A DNA stretch of 64,000 nt from Akanthomyces muscarius (Eukaryota > Ascomycota > Sordariomycetes > Hypocreales > Cordycipitaceae), in the NCBI RefSeq assembly GCF_028009165.1, contig NC_079246.1, forward strand, positions 3,038,001 to 3,102,000, given 5' to 3'. Of the stretch, positions 20,276 to 32,076 are shown piece after piece (within the stretch, counting starts at the first letter, position 1; the number at the start of each line of letters is the position of its first letter). The translations under genes were made by a program, and so were the position numbers. The notes beneath the pieces are model-generated. The model saw only the letters and a list, made by a program, of their open reading frames with translations. It was not told the origin of the DNA and did not search any database.

Positions 20276-23200
20276 ATAACACCTCTAAAGCTAATTAAAT
20301 AAAACACTATTAAAGGACGATCCTACTACTAAAATAGACAACTTAAACTAGTTCTTATTTAAGGAACTAACGTCTTAGACCCTACTATACTTATAGTTAT
20401 CCTAATAGATACTAAGATAGGAGAATCACTTATCCTAAGAGTTAACCCTAAGACACCTAAGGTAAGTATAATATACCGCGACTATATAATAATCTTATAG
20501 GCTTCTTACCTATTTAATAACTATAAACGCTACCTCTAGAAGAAAATCGAATATTAATAGTTCCCTAATAGTAATATATATAACGGACCTTTTACTAAAG
20601 AAGAACTTTAATATTAGATAATTAAGGAATAAAGAGAGTTATTAATCTCTCTTAAAATTAACACTTAAATATACTATATTAAGGATAAAAACGCTTATAC
20701 TATTTGTGTTATAACCTTACACTATAAAGATAGAGGAAATAGTATAAGGACGAGAAGTGTGTTTAACCTATACTTAATTAATATAGAAGGCAGATAACCT
20801 AACTATTACTAAAGCTCTAATAAAAGAAGATTAACTATCTTTAAAACATTCTAAAAGATAGACTAATAAGAGGAAGATACTAAACAGAAATTAGGAAAAG
20901 ATAGCTATTACTAAACTTCTAACTAATTTCTTAATAGAGATCTAATAGGTCTCTATATACTATAAATATTAGTAGTACTATATACCTTATAATTACTATA
21001 ACTATTATAGGAAGAAAGATCTAGGTAATAATTAATAATAGAGTATAAGGAAACTTTATTTTACTAAATCTTATTAATAAATTATAATTACCTTAGACTA
21101 TAAAAGATAAGCTTTACTAACTTATAACTATAAAAGGACGTATAGTAAAGTTTAGCTAAGGAATAGTTAATATAAAAGTAGTATAACTTTTAATTAATAT
21201 ATAAGGTATAAAATACTATATTACCTTAGATATTATAGTGATCTTAAAATATAATATTATACTAGGGATACCTTAATTATAAGTAAGTAATCCCTAAGTT
21301 AACTAGAGAATAAGCTAACTCTAATAGGATCTATTAAGATATAATTATAATAATAAGAGTGGCTTATAAGGAGTACCTTAATTAAATTAAGATAGGCTTT
21401 TAGGAATATATATAATTATTAGAGAGCCTAAAGCTAGTATAATAGAGATTCCTAAGAAATACTTAAAGTATAATAAGCTATTTAGCAGAGAGCTAGAAAT
21501 AGGACTACTAGAGTATTCACACTAGGACTATAAGATTAAGCTCTAGCCTAGTACTAAACTAATATTTAATAAAATATATCCTTAGAACCCTATATAAGAT
21601 AAAGCTCTTAAGGAGTATCTAGATAAGATGTTATAGAAGGGATATATATAACTATTAGAGTCCCTAGTAGGATACCTAATCTTATAGGTACTAAAGAAAA
21701 ATAGGAAACTATAACTATATATTAACTATTAGTAACTTAATAAGATTATAATTAAGAACTAATACCTATTACTACTTATTATAGAGATATAAGATAAACT
21801 TAAATAAGCTAAGTAGTTTACTACCCTTAACTTAAAAGGAGCTTATAATCTAATTTATATAGCTAAAAGTTATAAGTGGAAAACCGCCTTTTAAACTATA
21901 AGAGGACACTTTAAGTATTTTATAATACTATTTAGCCTTACTAATATACTTATAATATTCTAAACTATAATTAATAATATTTTATAGAAATAACTTAATA
22001 AATTTATTATTATCTATCTTAATAATATCCTTATATTCTCTAACACACTTAAGGAATATAAGAAATATATATATAAAGTATTATAAACACTTTAAGATAA
22101 TAAGCTTCTTATTAAAAAAGAAAAGAGTAAATTCTATTAATATAAAGTTAAATTTTTAAGATATAAAATTATATTAGGATAAATTAGGATAAGTCTATCT
22201 AAGATTAAAGATGTTTAGAACTAGCCTATACTAACTAATATTAGAGAAGTGAGAGGATTTCTTAGATTTATAAACTTCTATTAACGCTTTATTTGTAGAT
22301 TTAGAGAAATTATAATTTCTCTTACTAACCTTATAAAAAAGGATAATAAATTCTAATAGATAAATAAGGAAGCTAACGCCTTTTAGAAACTGAAAGAGAA
22401 AATCCTAGATAAGCTAGTTCTACTTATAACTAACCCTAATAAACTATTTAAAGTTAAAACTAACGCTTCTAACTATACGCTTAGTGGATAACTTAGATAA
22501 TAAGATAATAAAAATTAACTCTACCTAGTTATATTCTTCTTAAAGAAACTCTATAGACTAGAATTAAACTATAATATATATAATAAAGAACTTATAGCTA
22601 TTATTAAAGCCTTTAAGGAATAAAAGTATTATCTAAAAGGAGTAAACTATAAGGTTAAGGTCTATACTAACTATAAGAACCTAACCTCCTTTATAACTAT
22701 AAAAGATCTAAATAAATAATAGATTAGATAGTATAAGACCCTAATAGATTAGAATTTTAAAATTATATATTATAAAGGATCTAAAAACAGAAAGGTAGAC
22801 ACACTTAGCTAAAAAGAGGATTTAAAAATAGAATAGTAAGTAGATAATATACCTTTATTATACTAAACTAAAGATAGGAACCTTATACTAGGCACCTAGG
22901 AAATTAATATAACTTAGTAAGTATAACTAGATAATATCTAGCTATAAAGAATTAAGTTAAGAATCTAAGGAGATTATCTAACTAACACTTAGAGATTAAC
23001 CCTATTTCTTATATAGAAAGAAAACGACTATTTTTATAATAATTAACTATATATCTTAACTATATTATAAAAACAGCTTATAGAAGAGATATATATATAC
23101 CCTTTATATAGATATTAAGGTGTTATAAAGACAATTAGTTAATTATAAAGATTATATAACTTCCCTAAGAGTAAGAAGATCGTATAAGAAATTATTAAGA

Positions 23201-23466
23201 AATATAACATTTATAATAAAGTAAAGTTAGTATAATATACACCTTATAGCGAATTATAACTAATATTACTACCTAAAAGAGTATAGTAAACTATTATTAT
23301 AGACTTTATTATTAAACTACTAAAGTCTAAAGAACTAATAATAGGAGTATACTATAATAGTATCCTAGTTATTATTAATAAACTTATAAAATATACCTAC
23401 TATATTCCTTATATAGAATCTAATAATACTAAAGATCTCATATATATATTCTTTAAAATAGTTATT

Positions 23467-25332
23467 ATAATATAGTTTATAAGCGAGTAGGCCACCTAAG
23501 CGAGTAGGCCACCTTCTAGGACCTTATAATAAAAAATATACTTTAATAAACTAAAATAAAATCTAGTTAATAAAAATTAATTATAATTATCTAAAAAAGT
23601 AATTTCTATCACCTTTTTATATATCCTAGAATTATAGCTAATTTCACTATAATTACTATAACACTAATAGTATAGCTTAGGCTATATTAATAGACCTAGA
23701 CTTTTAGACTTATCGTGTCTTCTTTTACCCTTCCCTTATAACTAAGTAGCTAAATTTTTACTAGCCTCTAAAATAAGAGATCCTCTAGTCTATAAGCGTT
23801 TTTATTTTATATATTAGTACTAAGAAAGTTATATATTTACTATCTCTAGCTTATTAATTTATTCTTATATTAGTACTATTTATTATATTACTTTTATTAT
23901 ACACTTTAATAACTAAGAGATATTTATAATAATTTCACTTAAAGAGCTACTCTAATAGATCCTTATCCTTTTTTTAATATATTCTTTTTAAGATAGAGTC
24001 TCTATTAGGTTATTAGGGGTTTTTAGAAGTTAGGGAAGTTCTTAACTATTAGTAGTACTAGGAGGTAATAAAGTCTATAACTTTATATTAAGCTATAAAA
24101 TAATATATTCTAGATTAAAAGGATAAATCCTAATACCTTAAAAACCACTAAGGATATTTAATTTAGTTATAAAAGCTTTATATATTAAGTAAATTATAAG
24201 GAAAAATTCTTTCTTAGTAATATAGGTAATTTTAGTATATATTAGATTATTAATTATATTACTATATATATGTTTTAATAGCTAAAAATAGGTAATATCT
24301 AATAGTTAGAGTATATATAATAAATAAGTAGGTATATATAATATAATTATATTATTTACCTTATAATATAGCTTAAAATCTATAAAGTAATAGCTTTTAT
24401 ACTTATTAAGGATTAATAGCCTATATTTACTAATTCTTTTAGTCTTTATATATAAACTAAAATGTTTAAGCTAGTCTAAACACTTCTTATTTATAGTCTA
24501 TTTATTTTTAGTAATAGAAATAGTCTAGTTATAAGGTAAGGGGCTATTTTTATACTAAAAGGAGAGGTAAGTTTTACTTATAATAATAATAAATAGAGGA
24601 ATAATAATACTAGCTATACTAATATATTTTATTATTATCACCTAAATATAATTTCCTTATTATATTTTCTAACCTTTTTAATATCTTTTTATACCTATAA
24701 TAACTATTTTAAATAATATTTAGCTTATTATAAAGCCTATCTTATTAAAGTTATAAATCTCCCCCTTTTATATACTATATTTTATAATAGTGTTTTCTAT
24801 AAGCTAAAACTAGTCTTAATATTACTTTAAATCTTTATATAGACTCTTTAATAGTTAATTTAATATAATAAATATATAATAAATTTTAAGTATTACCTAA
24901 TAAAGTTTATAGACTAGTACCTCCTAACTAGAATATTATATTTAAACTTTAGTAGGTAGTTAGTTATAATTTCTATATTATATAGGTAAGGCGGCTAAGA
25001 TTATATATCTAGATTAAGAATATACTAAATAAAGAGATCTTCTTTTTTATTTATTAATTTTTAAAAGTGTATTATTATATTAGCTTAGCTTAGTTATTCT
25101 TATTAATAATATATTAGTATTATTTATAGTATATTATAAATATAAGCTATATTTTAAAATAATAGTATAAGGTCTTTTTTTAAAGCCTTAAAGGTATTAA
25201 TAATATCTTTTTTATTTAGAGTTAAAACTATTTTATCTTATTAAGTTAATAGAGTTTAAATATAGTTAATTAAAAAATAATATAAAGTGGCCTACTTACT
25301 TAAGTAGCCTACTTACTTATAAACTATATTAT
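23467..25332 (-). mobile_element. Probable pogo/Fot1-type DNA transposon, RIP-inactivated
   Basis: Bounded by inverted ends: 23467-23514 reads ATAATATAGTTTATAAGCGA then GTAGGCCACCT repeated in tandem, and 25285-25332 is its reverse complement with RIP changes. The subterminal AAGYRAGTAGGCYACCT motif occurs twice in each end, as in pogo-like ends. Reading the minus strand from the right end, text near 25250-24950 resembles the helix-turn-helix/CENP-B part of pogo transposases (FKALKKD, then LDIxSxPPYLYNIEIITNYLL where x is a stop). The DDE part could not be read through the stops. Length of about 1.87 kb fits the Fot1 group (usually about 1.9 kb). It lies at the junction of the two gypsy copies. 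Confidence 0.55.
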
Positions 25333-26118
25333 ATAAAATAGTTTAACCTAAATTAACTTAATTCTTAAAGATTATAATTAATTACTTAAAGGCGCCTTTT
25401 ATTATACTAATATTTAATATATAACCCTTATAAAAGTAATACCTTAATATTAGAGTATGTAGAATATTTCTATAAGTTAGCGTATAGTTTTACTTAGTGT
25501 TTGTGTTCTTAGAATTATAGTATAAGAGTTTTAATATTTCTAGCTTATATATTCTAAATTTAAGTAGTAAGAGCTTTAATCTACTATCTTATCTATACTA
25601 TATATTAGGTAAGATTAGTAGTATTTTTACTTATAGTAAATATTATAAAAGGTTAATTACTTAAAGTTTTAAAGGTAAATTACTAAATAATATTAATTAG
25701 AATATAATAATAGCTTATTTACTAAGTTATAATAAGTCTATTTTTTAAAGAGTAAATTAGGCTTAAAACTATAAGATAGTATATTTAAGTAGTATTATAG
25801 GTGTTTATTAAGAGTAGAACTCTTAATAGTGAAATTATTACTTAAATTAATTAATAAAGATCTAAACTATTTAAACTAATTATAGTCTTTTTTTCTCTTT
25901 TATAATAGTTTACCTTTTTATTATATTCCTTAAATTAGTTCTTTTATAACTAATCTTATAATTAGTATTCCCCACTAATTATCCACTTTACTTAGTCTAT
26001 TAAGTGCTAGCTTAGTAGGATCCACTAATCTAGGTAGTTATATAACTATATATCCTAATTAGGCAGAGTGTAGACGCCTTTTATCTAGGCTATTAGCCTA
26101 GCCGCCCTAGGCCGCCTT
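25333..26118 (-). mobile_element. Second gypsy copy, 5' end in inverted orientation, truncated
   Basis: Reverse complement of this segment matches the 5' region of the + strand gypsy element (18470-19020) and continues about 200 bases into gag-like text (LQFQEHKH region) before meeting the transposon end at 25332. The rest of this copy is missing. Heavy RIP. Confidence 0.6.
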
Positions 26119-26474
26119 TATATTACTTTTTATCGTTTATAAAAGGGAATTAATATATATAGTAATATTAATATTACTTTTAAGAGGTAAATTAGTTATC
26201 TTTAATAATAGATAGATAACTTAAAGCCTTATAGGAAAAAAAGAGTTTAACTAAATCCTAATAAATCCTTTATTATAGTTATAAAGGTAGATTTAGTATA
26301 TTATTAGCTTAATATATAATTATTAGGTATAAAAGAGGCGGAAATAATTATTTTATTAGATATAGAGATCTATAATAGTAAGGCTATCACCTTATAATTA
26401 TTTAATACTTAATTAATATTATTTATAGTTATAATAAGGCATTTTATTAGTAGGTGTAAAATTAATAATAGTGG

Positions 26475-26510
26475 TTCCTAGTGGGTTGGCTCCTAAGTGG
26501 GTGGCTGACG
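26475..26510 (+). mobile_element. Unmutated transposon-end-like sequence
   Basis: The sequence has two imperfect units, TAGTGGGTTGGCTCC and TAAGTGGGTGGCTG, resembling the tandem AAGYRAGTAGGCYACC motif in the pogo-like ends, but without RIP. No partner end was found to the right, so it would be a lone terminus at the edge of the island. Confidence 0.35.
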
Positions 26511-26619
26511 TTACCTTAAAGAAACGAATAATTAAACCCTGTTTTCTGTCCTTAATTTACTTCGCACAAACAGTCACAAGTATCTATCTTCAACATAGAG
26601 CAGCAAGTTGAAATTAATA

Positions 26620-27235
26620 ATATAGACGCGTTTAAAAAGTTCAACTAGTTTATAAATATGGGACACTAAAGTTTGGTATTAAGGGGAAGACTATAGTTAA
26701 GCGTAAAGGTCTAAGCGAAAATTATAATGTTGTCTTCTCTAAGGTCTTTGATATTAAGGGTTATAATCAATTTAAGGCCACAAAGGTCACTAACCCCCCA
26801 TCTGCGCTTTCTAGCGATAGTGGCACTAATCCTGACTCTCACAACTTTCATGCCAGAACTGAGCTTCTAACCTTTCATAGCTCTCTATTAATATTAGCAA
26901 TGCCAGTTTGATAACCAATTTCTTGGAGAGAACCTTGACAAGGTGTACATTAATGACCTCTTCCTAGTGCCTAGCACCAACACCTTAGATGTGACTGGGA
27001 ATCTTGACCCAGACCGCATCATTGATTTTGTCTCCGGCGCTAAACCATACGGCGAAACTGGCGTCGCTCCCTTCAACCTCATTGGCAATAACGCTATTCG
27101 CAACGGCGTCGGATTCCCTTCTTCGTATGCACTGGTCCACGCTAACTAGACTGTCGAGTTCAACATTACGAACACTCTCTACCGCTCTGGTATACCCCGC
27201 GTCTGTTAAGCGCGTCTACAACGCCGTCAAATGAT
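26620..27235 (+). pseudogene. Broken gene remnant, family unknown
   Basis: Two frames carry protein-like text. The first (about 26670-26880) has KGLSENYNVVFSKVFDIKGY and HNFHARTEL. The second (about 26895-27210) has NQFLGENLDKVYINDLFLVP, GNLDPDRIIDFVSGAKPYGE and FNLIGNNAIRNGVGFPSSYA, crosses a TAG at 27147-27149, and continues TVEFNITNTLYRSGIPRVC to a TAA. The TAG stands where CAG (Gln in ANQTVEF) would suit, a typical RIP change. No ATG of good context, signal peptide or domain was recognised. It looks like the C-terminal half of a decayed protein on the shoulder of the island. Confidence 0.45.
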
Positions 27236-27739
27236 TGTCCAATATCCGAAAATGATGCTATTCATTGCTGGAGGTGGCATGGTACCCCTTTGAATCATTA
27301 GATCACCAGGTTTACCACTGACTCCCGAGATTCTTAGGGCAGGTCTTTTTGAAGCATTTAGTCTGAATGATAAGAAATAGAAAAGAGTACATGTTGAGAT
27401 TAGAACTTAGAACTTAATCTTGTTCTACAGTTCTAATATCAAGAAGAAAGACTCATAGTAGATTTTACTGTCTCATAACTCTTGTATTTTACAAAACCAG
27501 TATAACAGTATAACACTAAATATATAAAAAGTTAAAACATTATACATATCAAGAGATACATTTTATTTCAAGATAGCTTTTTTTGTCCGATGAGTCCGTT
27601 CTTTGACTCGAGCATGAGACGATATGACCAGTGAGGCCCCAAATCACCATCGCTTCTGATTATGCAGCTGACTGACAGCCTCAATTATAGCCGAAGCCGA
27701 TTTGAAACAAGTTAGATACAAGCCTATGGCCGAGCATTC
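27236..27739. other. Intergenic, 3' flank of the bHLH gene
   Basis: About 500 bases, AT-rich between 27330 and 27560. No gene seen. Confidence 0.4.
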
Positions 27740-29010
27740 TCACTCTACTGTTTGGTATGTAGTGAGGCGACCTGCGACGCCGTTCGGAAACATGGCCTCG
27801 AGCCTCTGTATGCACTCCATGAGCTGCTGGCACTCACTCACCATGGTGCGGTTGGCCTGCTCCAACTGTAAAATGTACTCAGTGGCCGTGCTAAGCACTG
27901 CGCTTTTACCAACCTTATGCACAGTACGGGTCGTCGTACCGCCGTACTCGTTGTCTTGTTCTGCCCCCAGCGTCGGCAATACTGCTCTCAGTCTGCCAAT
28001 ACAGTCTTTGAGGTTTTCTCGATACTTGCGTTCCACGTTCCTCCGGGTTGTGAGGGTGTCCTTAATGACCCGATCCGGTTCTGTGGCAGCTGTAATGGCG
28101 CTTTGCTGCGTCAGGCCTCTTTTGGCTCGATGAGACACGGAAAAGGCCCTCATTTTGTGCTTGACCTTCTTGTCCGGGGCAGTATTGGCAGCTCCTTCAA
28201 TGCCGCTTCTGCGCATGCTCATTGTGTTTATATTATTACTTGGGTCGTGCGAAGCTGATTGTTGCCAACCAGAGGCCGTAATGAAGTCATGGTGTGGTGC
28301 CATTGGTACTGAGCTGCCGCCAGGCGGCACGTCTGTATGGGAATACCAGATGTGTTGCGCCGGGCTGTTCAATCCAGGGTAGCCGCTATGCATATCCGGG
28401 CCGCTGTTCGCGGTCGAGGACGTCTCGCTTGACGATGTTATGCTGACATCCGCGCGTACCTGTGGGCGGAATTGCCGCGACTGCTGGTAGCACGAGATAT
28501 CATGGTACCAGAAGCCGTCAGCCCCCAAATATGGTAGCATCGGGTGCTCTGATATGCTCCGAACCTTCCAATTCACATCGCTTTCACATATTCGGCAGTC
28601 GGGGCCACTTGATGTTTGCTTTCGAGCTCCATAACTGTTGTTATCGCCACCATTTCCTGAGGTAGACTCCTCCATGATCTTTGCATTGATAGAGGGCTCG
28701 CTCCAATAAGTCCTTCCCCTAGCAGGGTATGTGTCGGTTGGTGTTGAGGAGAGACTGGTGATATTTGTTAGCTGCGCGAGCCATCATGATTCACTGAGTA
28801 TCGACTTCAGAACCGCGCATACAAGATCACATGTGAGGGTAGTATCGCGTACCTTGATTGAAGAGCCGTTCCAGAAATCTCCTGCAGCCCATCTGCACCT
28901 GGATATTCCACCGAGCCGCTTGAATCAGTCGAAGATGCGACAGCCGTCAGTGAGTGGCGACCAGGATTTTGTTGTCGCTCGGTTGGCGCGCTATATGAGA
29001 TCTCCTGCAT
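27740..29010 (-). CDS. bHLH transcription factor, SREBP-like basic region
   Basis: Two exons: 29010-28853 and 28754-27740, giving 390 aa. The intron (98 nt) starts GTACGC and ends GCTAACAAATATCACCAG; without it the first exon closes after RYAILPSHVILYARF. The first 280 residues are Ser/Pro/Gln-rich and low in order, with two Cys (CRIC). The basic region, residues about 289-300 (TRRNVERKYREN), keeps the Glu and Arg of E-box readers and the Tyr that marks SREBP-type proteins. Helix 1 (LKDCIGRLRAVLP), a loop of about 22 residues and helix 2 (VGKSAVLSTATEYILQLEQA) follow, then a coiled coil to about 375. No transmembrane segments, so it is not a membrane-bound SREBP. It probably controls nearby or unlinked genes. 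Confidence 0.85.
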
Positions 29011-31311
29011 TGAGAAGATTGCTGAGATTAGAAATGGGTCGAAGATGGGGTCGTGATGATCGAGAATGCTAGAACTCTGGTTGAAAGCCTGGCAGTAGGT
29101 TTGTTGTCTGCAGTACTGTGAAGCGCCACACCCAGCTCAAAACGCAATGACACAGTTCTAATAGCACCCTTCCCAAGAATGTATGTAGCATGAGATCATT
29201 GTGTCTACATTAGTGAGGAGACAAGGTACATATATCTTCAAGTGCTACAGCGGCTAAGGGTTTTACTCAAACGGAACAGAAGGATGCGCTTCGCTCTCAC
29301 TACCACTAATCTAGCCGGTAAGCAACCAAAGAACATCTCAGGGGTGGCGGCTCTAATGTGAACCACGCCCAGTTTTATTGCAATCTCATTTCACAGAACG
29401 ATGGATGAGCCTCTGCTCCAATGAACGAGGTGTGCCGACTGGCAAGCTAATAGTAGGCAAACGCCGTTTTTCCTCGGGTCCGGCAAGACCGACCGTGCGG
29501 AGTCCAATCGGCTTCTTAATGGAGTCCGAGAAAAAAGTTCGGCGCCACACAAATGTCCGTGGTAAAGACTACCTAGTTAAAACACACTAGGTAATGTGCT
29601 ATGTGTCTTCGCGAATGGTAGTTTTCTTACTATTTATGCTGAATGGAGAACCCTCATACTAGTCTGTGGTATTAACAACTAGATTTCGGCTAGAAGATGC
29701 TTCTACTAACATAACTAGGCTATAAAATATTCGGAGTTAGGGCTGACAATATTCCCCGCTCCATAATCACATGCAGCAAGTGAGAGGGTTGGCTAAATCG
29801 AGCTCGGTGCACTGCCCTAGAATTACACACTGAAGGACGTTGCAGTTACCGGTCGGCGAAGAGGCAATTGATAGACGCTTTTTTGCTCTAAGACACAATC
29901 AAATTGCCTCGAGTAGATTCTCATTCAATATTGGAGCTTAATCATAGCCGCTTTTGTGCCGAAAATCCAGTGGGAAACGTTGAAGCAAATCAAGTCAGTT
30001 TGTCGACAATTCAACTCCAATCTAGCTGATAGGTAATGACTATTTCAAGGGCTTTACTTAACATGAACGATCTTGACAAGCATATGCATGCTACTCTCAG
30101 GCTTGGTAGCTATACTTGAACTTACCGTAATATTCCTCTCAGCTAGCCAGGCTTCGTCTCAACCCTGAGAACTCAAAATCAAGCTACACATATTGCGAAT
30201 AGACAACTTTTTTTTTTTGATTTTAGAGAATTACTCCCGCTAAAACTGTGTGGGTCGAACGAATGCCATAAAGGCGTCCTTACTGGGTTGAAGCACGATC
30301 TATGGAATATTTGTGCAAGACAGAACGTCTTCTACCTCACCATTTTCGCCAGGAGTGGCCCCCTGCTTTGTTCAAAACAAGCCATGACGAGACGCAATTT
30401 TCCAAGGTCGACATATTTACCTGTACATAGACTTGTTTCATATATTATCCGTTGACTTTGAACATGAGTTTCGTTTGTAATGTAGCCCTTGGAGACGAGT
30501 ATATATCAGGGAAAGATAGTAGCAGCACCCAGGAGGGTTTAATTTTAAAGCCAGATCATTCAATGTCTATGCTTTGTTCTTATCTTACGTCCAAGCTTGA
30601 CAAGCGCCCTCATTTGGAATAACCCAAGAGCTGGGCCGATCCATTCTGCAACACATGGCACAAAAAGGACCTGAATGAGAAACTACCCGGAGTCCAGGCG
30701 GTAGCATTCCAAGCGAAAAGCGATATAATGAGAGAGTTCAAGGAACCAGAATGCCCAGCATCAGCATTACGGCCTGCGATACTGGCAGCTCTCTTCGTCT
30801 GGCCACGCTAGTGGCTGGTTTGGAGTCGGCTACAAAGTCGCACTTCGAGAAGACCTCAGGATTTACAAGTTTTCGAACGTCCTAGGATCCAAAATACACA
30901 ATAATGAAGGTATAGCGTGGCCGCAAACCCTTTTCTGGAGGGAGCACATCGCAGCCGTGCTGGCCCGTCGTCTGCGCCTTCAGGGGCAGAGACATCGTAC
31001 CCCAGTACTTGGCATAAGAATAAAGCTTGTGGTTCGTCAACAGTACTATCATCATGGCTGAGCCGAAATCAACGGCTCAATAGAACATGGGTTTCACTGG
31101 CAAAGATTTTACGTGGTTCTGTTCCTTCCGTGATTGTTTCATCCAGGGCGTGTATAAAACTAAGTACATATGAGAACTGTAAATATCTGATGATAGCGAC
31201 ACGGCCAAATCTTTTTGGTGGGCACTCCACTTGATGCAAAGCTGCCGTTTGCAAGCGTAGCCCAAACCGGCTGTGTCTGCTCGATTGGCCTGATGCACTT
31301 TCCGCGTGTCA
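29011..31311. other. Large intergenic region, no supported gene
   Basis: About 2.3 kb between the start of the bHLH gene and the 3' end of an SDR gene. Open frames are short and without domains. Composition is normal to slightly AT-rich. It must contain the bHLH promoter; nothing else is recognised. Confidence 0.4.
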
Positions 31312-32076
31312 TCACCATCCAAACTCGGTACATTCGTTTGCCACGAGGGTGCCAAACATCTCCTGAGAGACGCCACCAGTGATGGCTCGCACTATAGCCT
31401 TCGCGCCTTCCGCAACCGTTTTGCTGCCTTGTCCTCCGCTAAGAGCTGTTTGTGTGTAGCCTGGAGCAGCAGAAACTACAAGTATGTTTTCGTCTGCCAA
31501 TTCCATTGCCTTCACGGCCGTGAGCATGTTGAGAGCTGCTTTGCTGATGCGATAACCGAGAACCGGCATATTTCGAGCGTTCCATTCGTGCTCAACTTTG
31601 AAAGCGAGACCAATTTGACCGAGCGCAGACGAAACATTCACAATACGCCTGTCTTGGAAAGTTGATTTTCTCACCAATGGCAGAAACGCCTCAGTAACCA
31701 CGCTGGGTCCAACGCAGTTGACATCGAGGACCTCGTGGAGACTGTCCCGTAATTGTGACAACTCAGGGCGCTGTATACCACCAGGTGTTCCAGCGTTATT
31801 CACAAGTATATCAAGATATCCAAATCGTTGGTTGACAAAATTTGCCGCCGCAATTATGGAATCATCGCTAGAAACATCAATCGCCACTGGTGTAATATCT
31901 TCAGAAGAGACGGTGTTACCCAGGTCCGACATTAGCTGACGTATGGCGCGATCGGCGTTCTCGCGAGACCGACTGCCTAAAAGAATCTGGAAGTTCCCTG
32001 TGCTTAGCAGCTGCCGAGCTATAGCAAGTCCCAGGCCCTGATTGGCTCCTGTGATTAAGGCAAGAATTTTGGTCAT
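31312..32076 (-). CDS. Short-chain dehydrogenase/reductase (carbonyl-reductase-like)
   Basis: Single exon, 254 aa, a normal length for classical SDRs. The cofactor motif TGANQGLG is at residues 9-16, NNAG at 93-96, the catalytic Ser at about 149 in VNVSSALG, and Tyr175/Lys179 in YRISK. Arg35 and Arg37 after the second strand (GSRSRE) suggest NADPH. The spacing and the TGANQGLGLAIARQL start recall carbonyl reductases. All catalytic residues are present, so it should be active. Soluble, no signal peptide. It lies near a decarboxylase-type amidohydrolase and a second SDR. Substrate unknown. Confidence 0.88.
   Translation of the reverse strand: MTKILALITGANQGLGLAIARQLLSTGNFQILLGSRSRENADRAIRQLMSDLGNTVSSEDITPVAIDVSSDDSIIAAANFVNQRFGYLDILVNNAGTPGGIQRPELSQLRDSLHEVLDVNCVGPSVVTEAFLPLVRKSTFQDRRIVNVSSALGQIGLAFKVEHEWNARNMPVLGYRISKAALNMLTAVKAMELADENILVVSAAPGYTQTALSGGQGSKTVAEGAKAIVRAITGGVSQEMFGTLVANECTEFGW

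Larger units (their letters stand above)
18439..23466 (+). mobile_element. Ty3/gypsy LTR retrotransposon, RIP-inactivated
   Basis: Starts at a plausible LTR end (TGTTACGAAC at 18439). Despite many stops the order gag, RT, RNase H, integrase can be read in the + direction. Gag-like text lies near 19030-19620. A zinc knuckle is at about 19715-19770, read as TYYNYSKTRHFSNKC with its first two Cys converted to Tyr. RT lies at about 21700-22080 with FTTLNLKGAYNLI, then KTAF, GHFKYFIILFSLTN and YLNNILIFSN, where the catalytic YLDD has become YLNN. RNase H remnant TNASNYTLSG is near 22450. Integrase-like text (YYNSILVIINKLIKYTYYIP) runs to about 23450. No protease or second LTR could be delimited. 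The element is dead: key Asp and Cys codons are lost by C-to-T or G-to-A changes. Confidence 0.8.
17850..26480. repeat. RIP-mutated AT-rich repeat island
   Basis: About 8.6 kb in which TA-rich text dominates, long stretches hold no CA or TG dinucleotide, and all frames are closed by TAA/TAG. This is the signature of repeat-induced point mutation acting on CpA in both strands. Flanks on both sides return sharply to normal composition. Contents recognised: a gypsy element, an inverted second gypsy end and a probable pogo/Fot1 element, listed separately. The segment 17850-18438 and the segment 26119-26475 are also mutated but were not identified. In a fungus such islands are usually heterochromatic and methylated; that is inference. 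Confidence 0.9.
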
